Below are positions 11,320 through 23,268 of a stretch of 64,000 nucleotides of DNA, piece after piece. How positions within the stretch are numbered: position 1 is the stretch's first letter; each line of letters opens with the position of its first letter. The notes under the pieces are model-generated. The model saw nothing but the letters and a program-made list of their open reading frames with translations. It ran no database searches and was not told the origin of the DNA. This DNA comes from Polychytrium aggregatum (lineage: Eukaryota > Chytridiomycota > Chytridiomycetes > Polychytriales). The stretch covers positions 248,001-312,000 of the forward strand of contig NW_026516251.1 of the NCBI RefSeq assembly GCF_025602895.1, read 5' to 3'. The translations under genes and the position numbers were made by a program.

Positions 11320-13700
11320 TCACTTTGGCAGCCTCCGAGTGAAGACCACCGGTCGCTCTCCGGTCTCCACAATCGACCTGCATACTGTGATCATGTTGCG
11401 CGCCGCATTGACGTCGCGATTCCACACTGTCCGGCAGCTGGGATTCTTGCAGCTCCTGACAAAGTGGGAATTCGCAACACTGGGCGCATCGAGTCCTTCC
11501 AACTGAACTGGCTCCAGGCACTTGGAGCACACCTGCGAGGTGTTGAACTCGTTCGTCGAGGCCACCTTGACACTTCCATGATGGTGAGTGGGACGGCGAC
11601 GGTGGTGCTCGAACTGCTCAAAGTACCGAGCAAATCGCTGCCTCCGAGGGCTGGATGCATAGCCCTTGCCTTGACGCCATGACGCATTGCCAAAGGCGAT
11701 CACCACATCAGTCCGTATCGGGGCGTGCTTCAGGACGGCCTTGCACATCCTGTCGACGGCCACTTGGCGCCTCTTGTGGCCCGTGAATCGATGGTGGCGG
11801 GCCTTCTTGCCAAGGTGGAAGTCGAGCTGCACTCGCAGCTCTGGTCGCAGGACATGGGTGAGATGGACCTTGAAGGCTTCCGAGGACGACACCTTGGGCG
11901 AGGGGGTGGTCGACATCCAGGTCTCGATGCTGAGTCGATACTTCATGGTGTTGTGCCACTTGGTGTTGGACGTATGGCCACACATGTGCTGATAGTGAGC
12001 ATTGGAGAACGAGACCACCTCGTCTTGGTGGCCCGGTGCTTGGATGACCGCAGTGAAGACGGAGCCGACTCCAGGATCGATGCCAATCCAAGTGGTGCGG
12101 TTGGGGTCTGGGTTGCCAATGTGGGCCTGGATGCGCTGCTCGGCAGTCGGAGGAGGCTCGATGGTCTCGAAGCGATCGGTTCGAGGCAGAAACTTGACGA
12201 GGCCGATGGTGCATCCAATGCCATCGGTGCTGATCTCGTAGTTGAACAGCTTCTTGTCCACGACCCGCTCTTGGAAGAGGGAACTACGCAGCTTGAAGCA
12301 ACTGCGCCAGAGACGATCCTGGTTGTTGATGCCGTCCTCACCTTCTTCCTTGAGCTTGTCCCTGGTGAGTCCAAGGCGCTTCTTTGGACCCAGGAGCTCC
12401 CAGAGTGCGACGGTGTCGATCTTGACATACTTGGCCTTGGCTGTGCACAGAGGGACCATCGTGCACACGGCCGGAGGAGTGTCCAGAGCGAGCTGCTTGA
12501 GTGCCCAGTTGATCCTGGCGGCCAGCTTGTTGATCTTGGCCTTGGTGGTGCCGAGCTCCGACTTGGCCTTGGTGAACCTCTTGTCGTCGGAGGGAATGCC
12601 TCTGGCAGTGAGCTCGTCCAGCTTGGCCTAGCGCTGCAGCTCGGTGACTCGGAGGGCGGGCATGTCACAGTCGATCCACTTGTGGACATTGTCGACCATC
12701 TTGTCCCGGGCGAGGATTCTCACATGGTATGAGAGGCGGTGGAGGGCCCGGAAGCGGTCCTGGTCGTTGCTGTACCGAAACTCGTCCAGGACGTGGCCAA
12801 AGTCTGGATAGAGGAACTCGAGATCGGCCTTGGGTGGAGTCTGCCCTGGTTTCTCGAAGAGCTCGAGACAGGCCTCGATGGCTTCGTGCTTGTGCTTGTT
12901 GGCTGGGAAGACGGCAGCACAGAAGCGACGAAGGAGTCTCCAGTAGGCCAGGTCGAGGTGGGTGGTGCAGTTGGTGGCATAGGCATTGACAGCCAGTGTG
13001 AGAAGCTGACTGCGGGCACCATCAGGCAGACGAGGGGCCGGAGGCAGGTCTGCGTGCCGAGTGGTCTGGTAGTCGCGAAAGGAATCGATCAGATGGTTGT
13101 CGTATTTCTCATTGTCCCCGGTCGGCGAGAGGGCACCGGCCTCGACAATCGTGAAGCATTGGCGGATGAAAGCAGGGGTGGTCTTGGAGATGACGGGGAT
13201 GGGAAGATCCTGCTCGATGCACCGGAGGATGTGCAGGTTGAGCAGCCTGGATGCCTCGAGAACTGGATCTGGGTCATGGCCTCGACGGTGGCCTGGATCT
13301 TGTCGCGGAGAGAGGGATTGAGACAACAGCCATCCATCGTCTGCTTGAAGCAGCTGAACTGAGGGGCGGATGACCTTCCATCCACGAGTGGGACGACAGA
13401 ACTCTTGAGGGGCCGGTATTTGGGACACTTGCTGGTGTTGCAACGTTCGTGATCGGTGCCATCGCACTGGCGACATCGCTTGATGGGACCAGATGAGGGA
13501 CCAGATGAGGGACCAGGCTCGGTGGGATCGACATCCATTGGATCTGCAGAAGCAGTGGTGGTGAGCGACGGAGCAACAGACGACCAAGCATACGTGGGGT
13601 CAGAATACGAACCAGAGACAGGCTCCGACTGTGACTTGGCTTTCTTGGGCCTGGGTGGCCGAGGCTGGCCATCGCCAGCACCCTTGCGCTTCGGAGGCAT
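11320..13700 (-). pseudogene. Fanzor (TnpB-like nuclease) pseudogene, copy A
   Basis: It aligns along its whole length with the intact Fanzor at 47002-49398. Against that copy it has a 24-nt in-frame loss near 13340, a 2-nt insertion near 13258-13262 that shifts frame, and a TAG at 12630-12628 where the sister has CAG. Downstream of the stop, 382 residues remain open, including GIDPGVGSVF (RuvC-I), the NEFNTSQVCSKC zinc-finger start and NRDVNAARNM (RuvC-III). The catalytic half therefore survives as sequence without an intact reading frame. A minus-strand TATA-like ATTTATA at 13829-13835 matches the promoter of the intact copy. Confidence 0.88.
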
Positions 13701-13884
13701 GGGGACAGAGGATGCTGGATGTCTGCCAGTGGTACTGGTCAGAGCAGAGACTTCTCTTTATCGTACAATAGCGCGATGATCAGATCAAGGCGAGATGAGG
13801 GAAGAAAGCAGCAGGACGAAGGTGTGGCATTTATACCCGAGAGCAGGAGCCCGTCTTTGCGGGCTGGTTGGGAAGTGACCCTGT

Positions 13885-14781
13885 TCAAAAATCGCCGAGA
13901 GGTTCAAGCCAGGGATGTGAACGCGAAAATGGCGGAGTGATTGGAGGGAACTCAACCCCAAAATTGATGGGGACTAAACCCCAAATCGGTGGGGACTCAA
14001 CCCCAAAGAAGTTCTCGATGGGATTGAAGTCGGGCGAGGCAGGTGGGGTGAAGATCACTGACCATCCTCGGCGCTCGATGCAGTCCAGGACAGCCATTGT
14101 CTTGTGCATGCTGACATTGTCCATCACAATCACAGAGTCGTCTGGGAAGGCCACTCGCTCAAAGAACTCGACCATCGAGTGTGTCTTGAATGATGTGGGG
14201 ATGTACATGCGATGCAGCACACCAGAGTGGTTGATGGCAAATGCAGCCGAGACAGACTTGTGTTTCATGTGATTGCGCTGGCGAAGCGGAGCACCCTTCG
14301 GTGAGTATCCGTAGAGAGGGAAAATGGATTTCCTGATCCCTGTCTCGTCGACAAAAACGAATCGTCGTGGGTCGATGGAGCGGACCTGGTCCCTGAACTG
14401 TGCCACCCGCTCATCCAGTCGCTTGGACTTGTAGAGGTGTGTTGCCCTCTTGTGTGAGAGACCTGCTCGCTGGATGGCAGTGTGGCAGAGTGAGAGTGAT
14501 ACTTTCCTCTGGAGGATGGACTCGAGCTTGCACCGCAGCACAGGACCAGTCTGGAACGGGTCCTGTTCAATCAGGGTGCGAATGACTGGACATGCCTGCT
14601 CGAAGAAAGTGGATCTGCGAGCTGGGACCCGGGATGGGTCATCCAGCTTGCATCCTCGGTGCCATCGATGGATGGTGCTCTTGGATACACTGAATATGGA
14701 GGCGACCTTACGCAGGCTATGGATGAGGGCGTAGCATCGCAATGCGGCGGTGCGAAAGTCGGATGTGTGGCGAATGGTCAT
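13885..14781 (-). pseudogene. DDE transposase, C-terminally truncated, copy A
   Basis: The reading frame is open from its ATG and nearly identical to the transposase at 45817-46749 through the last catalytic motif (PIENFFG). Immediately after that motif the normal C-terminal 50 or so residues are missing. They are replaced by about 66 bp of GGGGTTGAGTCCCC-type repeat, and the frame runs on into unrelated residues. The catalytic triad is kept, but loss of the C-terminal helices probably inactivates the enzyme. Confidence 0.85.
13946..14012 (-). repeat. Three imperfect 22-bp repeats at the transposase deletion scar
   Basis: On the minus strand the unit begins GGGGTTGAGTCCCC (variants GGGGTTTAGTCCCC and GGGGTTGAGTTCCC) with AT-rich spacers. 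The intact element has only one such unit, overlapping the transposase stop codon, so here it was amplified as the coding sequence was lost. Confidence 0.75.
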
Positions 14782-15051
14782 GGCCAGCGCGCGATAACAT
14801 TGGGTAACAAAATATTCGATGAATGGTCAAAATCCCGGGTGTCCTTTTTTATTGGATTGCCTGTAAATGCAGCTCGTTGTTCCAAATGCAGCCAGTACGT
14901 GGCCAGCCGCAGCGTCAGCCCGCCCGGCTTCCAGGCGCTGCGCATTTTAATTGGCAACCGTTTTTTTGTTTTTTGTTTCGCGCTGGCCGATCGATCGTCT
15001 GCTGCTGCTGCTGCTGTTGTCGATCGCACTGCATCCAACGCTCGCCACACC

Positions 15052-18000
15052 ATGGGTAAGGCTGGAGGAAGAGAGAAAGGGGAGCCAGCAGGACAACGCA
15101 CACCGAAGGGCAATCGGTAGAAATCAGCGGTGCCCGGTGCTCGATCTGTTCTCGCGCGAGGTGTGAGCAGCAGCCTAACGCAGCCAAGGATCGATGGTGC
15201 GGAATGTTGGTTCGACAGACCCGCCCCGCACGCTGGCTCCCGACAGCGGCGATATTAATCGGGCTGCAAGGGCACGTCGGCTTTCTCCATCTCACTTTGG
15301 TTGACTCTCTCCCAGGCCTGTTCACTCCGTTCCGCGCCATCGGCTATGTCACCAGCGATGTTCCCGTCTCGATCCAGGCTCGCGGGCAGTCGTATTTCTT
15401 GACGACCTCGATTGGCAATTCGTTCCAGATATACGATGTAAGCATCTGGGAAGGCGAGCAGGACAGCGTGCTCATAAATGAGACAGAAGCATCAAGCCAA
15501 CGCCAAGCTCTTTCGCCAATGGATGCATCACGGGCTTGAGCATCGATCGTTTTGAGCAGCTCGGACCAACTGTGGCTGCTGCTGTATGGCCAGGACCGAC
15601 AGCCGCCTGGATTGACCATCCTGTTCTTTCGCTCTCTCTCATCTCGCGCGACTGAATCCACTCCCGTGATGCCTCGAACTTGGATATGCTGGCTCCGATC
15701 TTGGATATGCTGGCTCCGATCTTGGATATGCTGGCCCCGACCTGGCCATCCATCGGACATTTTGTCCCATGACGGTGTTTGCTTGGTCCCCATACCAGAT
15801 GGCCAAGATGGGTCTTTTGTTCGTTGGTAAGTTGTGAATCTCATCGACAATGCCTGAGCGCTGTTTGCACTGTTGTTCTGTCGCCGCTTGCTTGCCATTT
15901 GCTCACCACAGGACTCGATCTGTACACCAGGCCCCCAGACTCCAGCCCCGATAACGGCGATTCTGTCGCATGGCGACTTGACCTTTGCGGCATGCGGGTC
16001 CGGCGAGATCATTGTCTACGAGCGCGCGAAGGAGATCGACCGATGGACATCTCCCAACAGCACAGCTGAGATTGTGCAGCTGTGCATCTTTGGCGATTTG
16101 CTTCTGGCCATCTGCGACGACAATGTGCTCCGGATCTGGAACCACGCCGGCCGAGGTGAGCGGCTCAGTCGGTGCTCCCGCTTGTCTTCAGCGGTCTGTG
16201 CCGGTCGCCGCTCCTCTGACTGACGATACTGTGACTTGCGACGACTCTGTTCCCACAGAATACTACAACGAGCTCTCGTTCGGGCCTGGATTCCGCGCCA
16301 CCTCGATCATTCACCCGAGCACCTATCTAAACAAGATTCTTGTCGGAAGCCAGCAGGGCGAGCTGCAGCTCTGGAACATTCGAACAATGTGGGTTATAGG
16401 ACAAGTAGCAGCGAGCCATCGTGCCTGCTACGAGGTTGGCCGCCACCTCAATCGACTCGGCAATATCTGCAACTCGCCTTGGTCATGGGTTCGATATGAG
16501 ATTGCTGACCATGTGGTGCCCTCACTAGGAAACTGATTTACGAGTTCCCGACGTTCGAATCGAGCATCACCTACCTTGCACAGTCTCCGGTTGTCGACGT
16601 CGTTGCAATTGGCCTCCTGGATGGCACAACGGTGATCCACAACATCCGATACGACGAGGAAATCATGCGGTTCAAGCAGGACGGCAAAGTCACTGCAATT
16701 TCTTTCCGCACAGGTCAGGGTCTTTGAATGATGGCAATGGGGGATTTTACAAGTCTGGTCAGAGCGTCAATGAGTCCGCCTATCTGTCTGGACGTGTAAG
16801 AGGCATGCAGTGCCGGTACCACTCTGTCATGGAGAACAAGATTCGTCCATGATGTCAGCGGACACGTATTGAACTCACTCAAACATCCATGTATCCACAA
16901 CTCCCCAACTCCACAACTCCGCAACTCCGCACACTCAGACGATAAGCACATCATGGCAACCGCAAACATGAGCGGCGACATTGCGCTCTGGGACCTGGAC
17001 CAACGCAAGCTAGCGCACACTATGAAAGGCGCCCACGACGGTAACGTCACCACGATTCAGTATCTCAACGGGCAGCCCGTGCTCGTCACGGCCGGAACGG
17101 ACAACTCGATCAAGCAGTGGATCTTTGATAATCTCGATGGACAGCCGCGAGTTCTTCGATCGCGCAGCGGACACCACCAGCCCCCAACCCTCGTTCGCCA
17201 CTACGGTCCTGACGGACACATTCTCCTCACTGCCGGACGGGACCGGTCTCTGCGCATGTACTCGATCATCCGCGATGCTCAAAACTGCGAGCTTTCGCAA
17301 GGTATGCACTCCGTGTTGCCGTGAGCTGGGCGCTGCCATGGATTATCTGGCCGCATCGACACTGCCGGCCGTCTTGTGCGAAGCCCCTGCGTTGCAAAAC
17401 AAGCGGCGTCGATTCTTTACTCAGCCGACATGTCTTTGCTTACCACATTGCATTTGCGCTCTCCTTGGGGTGGGCATCAACAGGATCGCTCGAGAAAAAG
17501 TCCAAGCTCGTTGCTATGAAGATTGACGAGCTGAAGCTTCCGCAGATCATCCAGATTGCTGCATGTATGCCAACCACTGCTCTGTTCTGTAATTTCCGCC
17601 AATACCATTGTAAACCTGACGATCAAGGCACTTGCTAACTGCCTCCACACTACCTGATATTTCGGTTGAACGCCAGCCGAGGCCAAGGAAAAAGAATGGG
17701 ACAATATCATAACCGCACACTCGGGCGAGTATCAGGCCCGGACGTGGGAGTTTCAGCGCAAGGCAATCGGAAAGCATCTGCTCGCCACCACTGATGGATC
17801 GTTTGTCAAGGTAGAACCAGCGCCAGGCCGGGAGTGGATGGTGGAGGGCCACGGCCCGCCACGGACACCGAGCCGTCATGCTGGGTGGGGGACAAGGCAG
17901 GGTCTGTTCGGTTGCTGCTCGTCCTCAAAAGCTACCGACACTGAACAACCGTTTTGCCATCAGTCTGTCGCGATCAGCAGTTGCGGTAACTTTGGATACG

Positions 18001-20242
18001 TCGGCTCAACCAAGGGCTTGGTCGATATGTACAACCTGCAGTCGGGTCTGCACCGAAGGACCTTTGGAGGCTCCCAAGGTGGGATTTGCAGCCGGCTCGT
18101 CTCAGGGGTCGCATCGCTGTGATTCGGAGCCATTGGCGATAGCAGCGCTCCAAGCAAGGAGTGACCCTGCACCGATCGATGCTTCGTCCGATGAATCTGC
18201 ACCTCCCGTGTGCTGACCCGCGTGTTCAACTTCTTGGCCATAGGACACACAAGAGCTGTCGTTGGGATCTTGACAGATAATGTCAATCAAGTCCTGATTA
18301 CTGGCTCGCTTGACGGAACAGTCAAGGTAAGGTGTCGACCACGAGGTCTGGCATGGAGTATTGGGCATGAGGCAAGGAGGATGGCGAGCGGTCCAAGTAG
18401 GGTCAGGTTGCTCGGGCTGGAATTGAGGCTCACGTATTGACCAGATACACTCCAACAAACACCACCGATCCAGATCTGGAGCGTTCCTAAGGGCCACTTG
18501 ATCGGCACGGTGCAGCTGGAGACACCGGTTTCACTCTTGACGATCCACAAGGAAAGCGGCCTGGTTGCTGTGTCGTGCGACGATCTGTGCATCCGAGTCA
18601 TGGACATTGAAACGCGCAAGATTGTCCGTGAGTTCTGGGGACACCGCAATCGAGTAACCGACCTGGTAAGGACGAGTACGCTACTTTGGCGGCTCTCAGC
18701 ACGGGAAGACGCCGAGTCCTGTCGGCAAGACTTGTGTGGTCGTCTGCGTTTGCTAGACGTCGGATTGGTAGGGTTCTTACCATGCGACCGCCATACCAGA
18801 CCTTCAGCCCCGACGCACGATGGCTGGTGTCGACCTCCCTCGACGGCACCATTCGAACATGGGATCTGCCGACGGGATATTTGATCGACTGCTTCAAGGT
18901 TGCCAACGTCGCCACGAGCGTGTCGTTTTCGCCCAAGGGCGACTTTCTGTCGACCACCCATGTCGACCACGTTGGCGTGTTTTTGTGGTCGAATCGCATG
19001 ATGTTTTCAAACATCTCGCTGCGCAACCTCAACGAGGAGGACGTGGACCAAGTGCTGGTGGCCCTGCCGACCGCGGCCAAGCTGGACGACACCATCCACG
19101 ACGACGAAGATGCGGGCGAGCCTGGTACGTTGTGGATGTGCTATGTGCTATGTGCTATGTGCTATGTGCTATGTGCAAGGTTCGACAGATTCGACGCCCA
19201 CTACCGCGCAGTCTTGTCACTCACCTCCGTCCTTCACTCCTATTGACTCCCAGCCAAGAACGATGAGCAAGATGAGGGCCAGACCGACGACGAGCTCCTT
19301 TCGCTCGAGGCCATTACCGACAAAATGATTATGCTCTCGACACTTCCAAAGTCTCGGTGGCAGAACCTCCTCAATCTGGAAGCCATCAAGAAGCGCAACA
19401 AGCCCGCCGAGGCGCCAAAGCAGCCCGAGAAAGCGCCGTTCTTCCTGCCGACGCTGCCTGGCGTGACAACAAAGTTTGACTTTGAAAGCGCCACCAAGGA
19501 TCGTGCCGACGACACGGAGACTCGGAGCCATGTGCTCAAGCTGAAGGACATCAATCCCACCTCGCACTTTGCAGAAGCACTCAAGGCCGGCCACCTGTCG
19601 AATGATTGTAAGCGATGGGGTTGCACGGAAGGATGCACTGCAGTCGCACATGTGATGCTTGGTAGCTTGAAAGAGAGGGTATATGGTGAAGAGACCATCG
19701 ACCATCAACCATACTGATTGCTTGCCGCAACGCCGCGCCACAATCGTCGCCAGACTCTCAATTCATCGATTTCGTCAAAACGCTGTCGCCGTCGAGCATC
19801 GACTTTGAGCTCCGCACGCTGAGTCCCGAGGACGACCACGCCCAGTTTGTATATCTCCTGCGGGCCTTGCGGCAACATCTCGAGAAGCGCCGGGACTTTG
19901 AGCTGATCGAGGCGTACCTGGGCGCCTTCTTGAAGGTATGTGCGGGCCGATGCGACATGCGTAGTGGTGCTGTGAGTCGCTGTAGGGCGTCTATGGGAGC
20001 TGCTTGCTTGCTTGCCTGGTGGACTCGCGGCGGCTGCATCAAGGCTGCTTCTCATCGGCGGTGCTGACAAGTGTATGTCTGTTTTTCAGATCCACGGCGA
20101 CGTCATGGTGTCCCAGAGCGACAACGAAAGCCTGCAGTTGGAGCTGCAGCTTGTGAAAGAGGAGCACCAGCGAACCTGGGGCGTGCTGGAGTCGCAGCTG
20201 CACTATGCTCTCTGTCTTGTCCAGTTTGCAAAGGGCAGTTGA
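15052..20242 (+). CDS. UTP21: U3 snoRNP WD40 protein Utp21 (WDR36)
   Basis: A component of the small-subunit processome (UTP-B complex) needed for 18S rRNA processing in the nucleolus. The first exon is only four bases (ATGG, 15052-15055). Joined to 15316 it gives MGLFTPFRAIGY, the conserved Utp21 start. About fifteen exons follow with clear landmarks: LLFVGPQTPAP, VGSQQGELQLWN, RSGHHQPPTLVRHYG, EKEWDNI, SVAISSCGNFGYVG, VDMYNLQSG, and in the last blades FSPDARWLVSTSLDGTIRTW. The C-terminal Utp21 domain is present (LPKSRWQNLLNLEAIKKRNK, SPSSIDFELRTLSPED). Stop at 20240-20242. The gene looks intact. Its promoter is squeezed between transposon copy A (ends 14863) and the ATG. Confidence 0.93.
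15679..15740 (+). repeat. Three 21-bp tandem repeats in UTP21 intron 2
   Basis: CTTGGATATGCTGGCTCCGA is repeated three times at 21-bp spacing; the third copy has one change. It lies within the intron between exons ending 15437 and starting 15799. Confidence 0.9.
19141..19176 (+). repeat. Heptanucleotide repeat (CTATGTG)5 in a UTP21 intron
   Basis: Five perfect copies of CTATGTG lie just after the donor site near 19125. No functional signal is apparent. Confidence 0.9.
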
Positions 20243-21278
20243 TTCGGCGCACGGGAAGGCAGGCGGGGCCGCAAATGCAAGACAGCGTGCGCTTGGCCTT
20301 GGCGCCATCCATGTGTCTGCGAGCCCAGGTCATGAATACAAGCATCCGCGATCTGCCGAACATGTCCGTGCCTCGCGCGCCAGGCTCTGTGTTGTCTGGC
20401 CGCGCCAGCCCGACGCCCAGCGAGTACCGGCCGAGCGCCGTGCGCATACAGCCCGACGGCCGCGAACATATCGGCGAGCCACACTCCCCCACCCGCGGTG
20501 CCGGGCTCGCACAAGGCCGGATGCTGGCACCCTGGCACAGTCGGGGTCTGATGGATGCGAGCGGGACCGGATGCCATGCAGAGGACGTCGCTGCCTCCCG
20601 CCGCTCATGCCCGGTGTACACCTGCGCCGTCTCTCCGCAGCCCTGTTCTCGCATCGCTGGCAAACCAGTGGGCTCCGCGAGCGAGTGCGGGTCTGTCGGG
20701 TGTGCTGGGGCCGACGGCTGGTGGAAGCCGCAAAGGAACGCGCGGCCCAAAAAGGCAGGCCTCGCCGACCAGAAAGGAAAGCTGCGATTTCCCGAATAGG
20801 CAACGCCTGGTTTGTTTGTCGCGTTGCTGTCGCCCCGCCGGCATTGTTCGCCGCCCAAGGTTGCGATGGCCGAGGTGCTGGTGGGCTGCGGTGGCCTGGT
20901 GGCCTGGTACAGCAGCAGCAGCAGCCGGACGGTGGGCCGATACGGCAGGGCAGATGCTTCCTCCGAGCAGATGCATCGACAGCGACCCCATCGGCACCAG
21001 GCAAGTGCGTTGGCGCTGTGCGTGTTTGTTGGCCAAAAGCCGGAGGACGATGGCCGCCACACACACACGCGCGTCCTCGCTGTGCTCTCGCCAGGCCCTC
21101 GCCAGGCCCTCGGCGCGCTCTCGCTGTGCCCGTGCGCTTCTCGCCGCGCCGCTAAATGAATTTAATATCCCTTGGCGTCCTCGGCCTCTTCTTTCCTCTC
21201 CCCCTTTCGATCCTCCCATTTTCCCTTTGTTGCCTCTCTCCCCCCATCCTCCCATCTGCCCGTCTCGTCTGCCTCGCC
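20243..21278. other. Intergenic region before RAC1
   Basis: GC-rich sequence with several long overlapping open frames on both strands that share no recognisable protein pattern; these are composition artefacts. The last 100 bp before the ATG at 21279 are strongly pyrimidine-rich, as in a fungal 5' leader, with AT-rich AATTTAATAT at 21158-21168. Confidence 0.5.
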
Positions 21279-23268
21279 ATGCAAGCCATCAAATGCGTTG
21301 TCGTCGGTGATGGGTGCGTACCGCCTGCCGTCCGCTTGCGTCGCCAGGAGCGCTGGCCTGTCGCTTGGAGGGGGGCGGGCCTCTGTCTGCAAAGGGCGGG
21401 GGTCTTCGGCCCTGTTCCTCGGGCGAGTCGGGCCGCGGCTTCGTTTGCTTCGCCGAGGCCTCCCGCTGCTCAACGACCAGCGCCGAGACGTTCCTGTCTG
21501 CAACCATCCGCAACTGCAGCGCAGGCAATGGGCTGCTCCGTCGGCGCCTGTCTGTCTCCGACCCGATGCTCTTGAGTGTCCTGTTTGTCCCCAGCGCCCG
21601 GCACTCCACCGACTCGGCCTGTTTGCATGCTTGGCCACCGAGCCGTACCGGCGCTGTGGCCCTGGCTCGCTCGGCCTGCTCCGTCTCGCTGTACCCCCAC
21701 GCTGCCGCTCGTCCATCAGGCCTGGCGACGAATCTCAAGCTGCCGCCGGAGCACGCCTCGGGCTTTGCCCGAGTGGCCGAGCTGCCAGACTCGCCAGCCC
21801 GGCCAAGCTGTGGCTTTTCTCTTGGCAGCTGCGTCAACCCGGAGCCCGCGCCGCCACAGCTCATATCGCCCGCAGCCCGTGGTTGTGGAGTTGCCTCGAG
21901 CGAGTGCCTGCTGGAACATGCATGCACCTGGGCGTTCAGCAGACGTCACGGAACCCCTGTCTCCCCCCCCCTGGCTTTTGAGGACACCTGCAACTCGAGA
22001 GGACAAGGCCCGGTTGGGTGGGGGTGTCTCGCTCGACCGCATTCCATCAACTCGGAACTAACCCGCCGGTGTTTGTTTCTGCCCTGCGTCCGATTCCTGT
22101 CGACTTGCAACTCACCACTCGACTCATCCTGCGGCACCATCGCCTCGCTTTATCGCGCATCCTTGTGGCCCTCAGTGCCGTCGGAAAGACCTGCCGTAAG
22201 TCGCGCTATCACCTCCGGCTACGGACTGCTGCCTCTCACGGGCGAGCTGCTTGCCACTCCTGAGCCTGTGCTGACGAACCTTGCTCCTCCTCGTTTCGGC
22301 TCGGCTCGGTGTTTGTGCGCTGCGTTGCAACCGATACTGGCTCAACTCGACCCGGTGCTGCGCCTCAAACGCCGCCATCCTGCGCCTCCAATCGCGATCC
22401 AACACAACCACCGCCGCAACAGTCCTCATCTCTTACACCACCAATGCCTTCCCCGGCGAATACATCCCCACTGTGTAATGCATCGTGCCTCTCACGCATC
22501 TGTGGCAAGCCTGTCGAGCCCTGGATGTCGGCCGAGAACATGCTCGTTACCCCTTGCCATACGCTAACCCGAGCCATCCCGATTTGCTCCCGGTGCTCCG
22601 CTCTTCTGTACGTATGTATAGCTTCGACAACTACTCTGCCAACGTCATGGTTGACGGCAGACCCATCAACCTGGGTCTCTGGGATACCGCCGGTCAGGAG
22701 GATTACGATCGCCTCCGCCCTCTGTCCTACCCCCAGACCGATGTTTTCCTGATCTGCTTCTCGCTGGTCAGCCCGCCGTCCTTTGAGAACGTTCGAACAA
22801 AGGTAACGGTCGAATCTCGAGCCTCTCGGCCGGCAGGAGGAGCCGCACACGTTGCGCGACAGCCATTCGGGCGCATAGGGCCTATGCCAACCACGACCCT
22901 CGAGTGCTCCGGTGCTAACACGATGCTTCCCTGTGGCCTCCTATGCGGCAATGCGCGGCTTACCCCAGTGGTACCCTGAGATCAGCCATCACGCCCCCAA
23001 CACCCCCATCATCTTGGTGGGCACCAAGCTCGATCTGCGCGAGGACCGCGACACCATCGAGAAGCTCCGCGACAAGCGAATGGCCCCCATCTCGTACCCG
23101 CAGGGCCTGCAGGTCGCCAAGGAGGTCAACGCCGTCAAGTACCTCGAGTGCTCTGCGCTGACTCAGAAGGGTCTCAAGAACGTCTTTGACGAGGCCATCC
23201 GCGCTGCGCTCTTCCCCCCTCAAGTTGCTAGCTCCTCAAAACGGGGAAAGGCCTGCCAGCTCCTCTAA
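21279..23268 (+). CDS. RAC1: Rac-type Rho GTPase
   Basis: A membrane-anchored GTP switch for actin organisation and polarity. Exons 21279-21313, 22176-22195, 22423-22474, 22622-22802 and 22969-23268 join in phase to a 195-residue protein; metazoan Rac1 has 192. The G boxes are intact: VVVGDGAVGKTC (P-loop), YIPTVFDNY (switch I), [18 protein letters not shown] (switch II), GTKLDLRED and ECSALTQKG. The protein ends in a basic [11 protein letters not shown], a CAAX box ending in Leu, which predicts geranylgeranylation. Intron 1 is 862 bp, long for this window. Rac-specific residues (WYPEISHH) favour Rac over Cdc42. Confidence 0.96.

Larger units (their letters stand above)
11226..14863 (-). mobile_element. 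Decayed Fanzor/DDE transposon, copy A
   Basis: A 3,638-bp element lies between TA dinucleotides (11224-11225 and 14864-14865). It is the reverse-oriented sister of the intact element at 45733-49489. Both termini match that copy up to the TA and flanks diverge outside. The left end has TTCAG, a run of A and CGGGACA. The right end, read on the minus strand, has CAGGCAATCCAATA, but the C of the inner CGGGACA is missing. It contains a truncated transposase and a Fanzor broken by a frameshift and a stop, so it cannot move by itself. It sits in the divergent intergenic space between DPS1 and UTP21, only 188 bp before the UTP21 start codon. Confidence 0.88.

Noticed and set aside
20103-21310. Several overlapping open frames over 200 codons on both strands
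   Set aside because: They overlap in all frames in GC-rich DNA, have biased composition and no domain or splice logic; the region is the spacer between UTP21 and RAC1.
21314-22567. Long plus-strand open frame through the RAC1 region
   Set aside because: It runs through RAC1 intron 1 in a frame that does not encode the GTPase; the intron assignment is fixed by exact restoration of the GDGAVGKTC P-loop.
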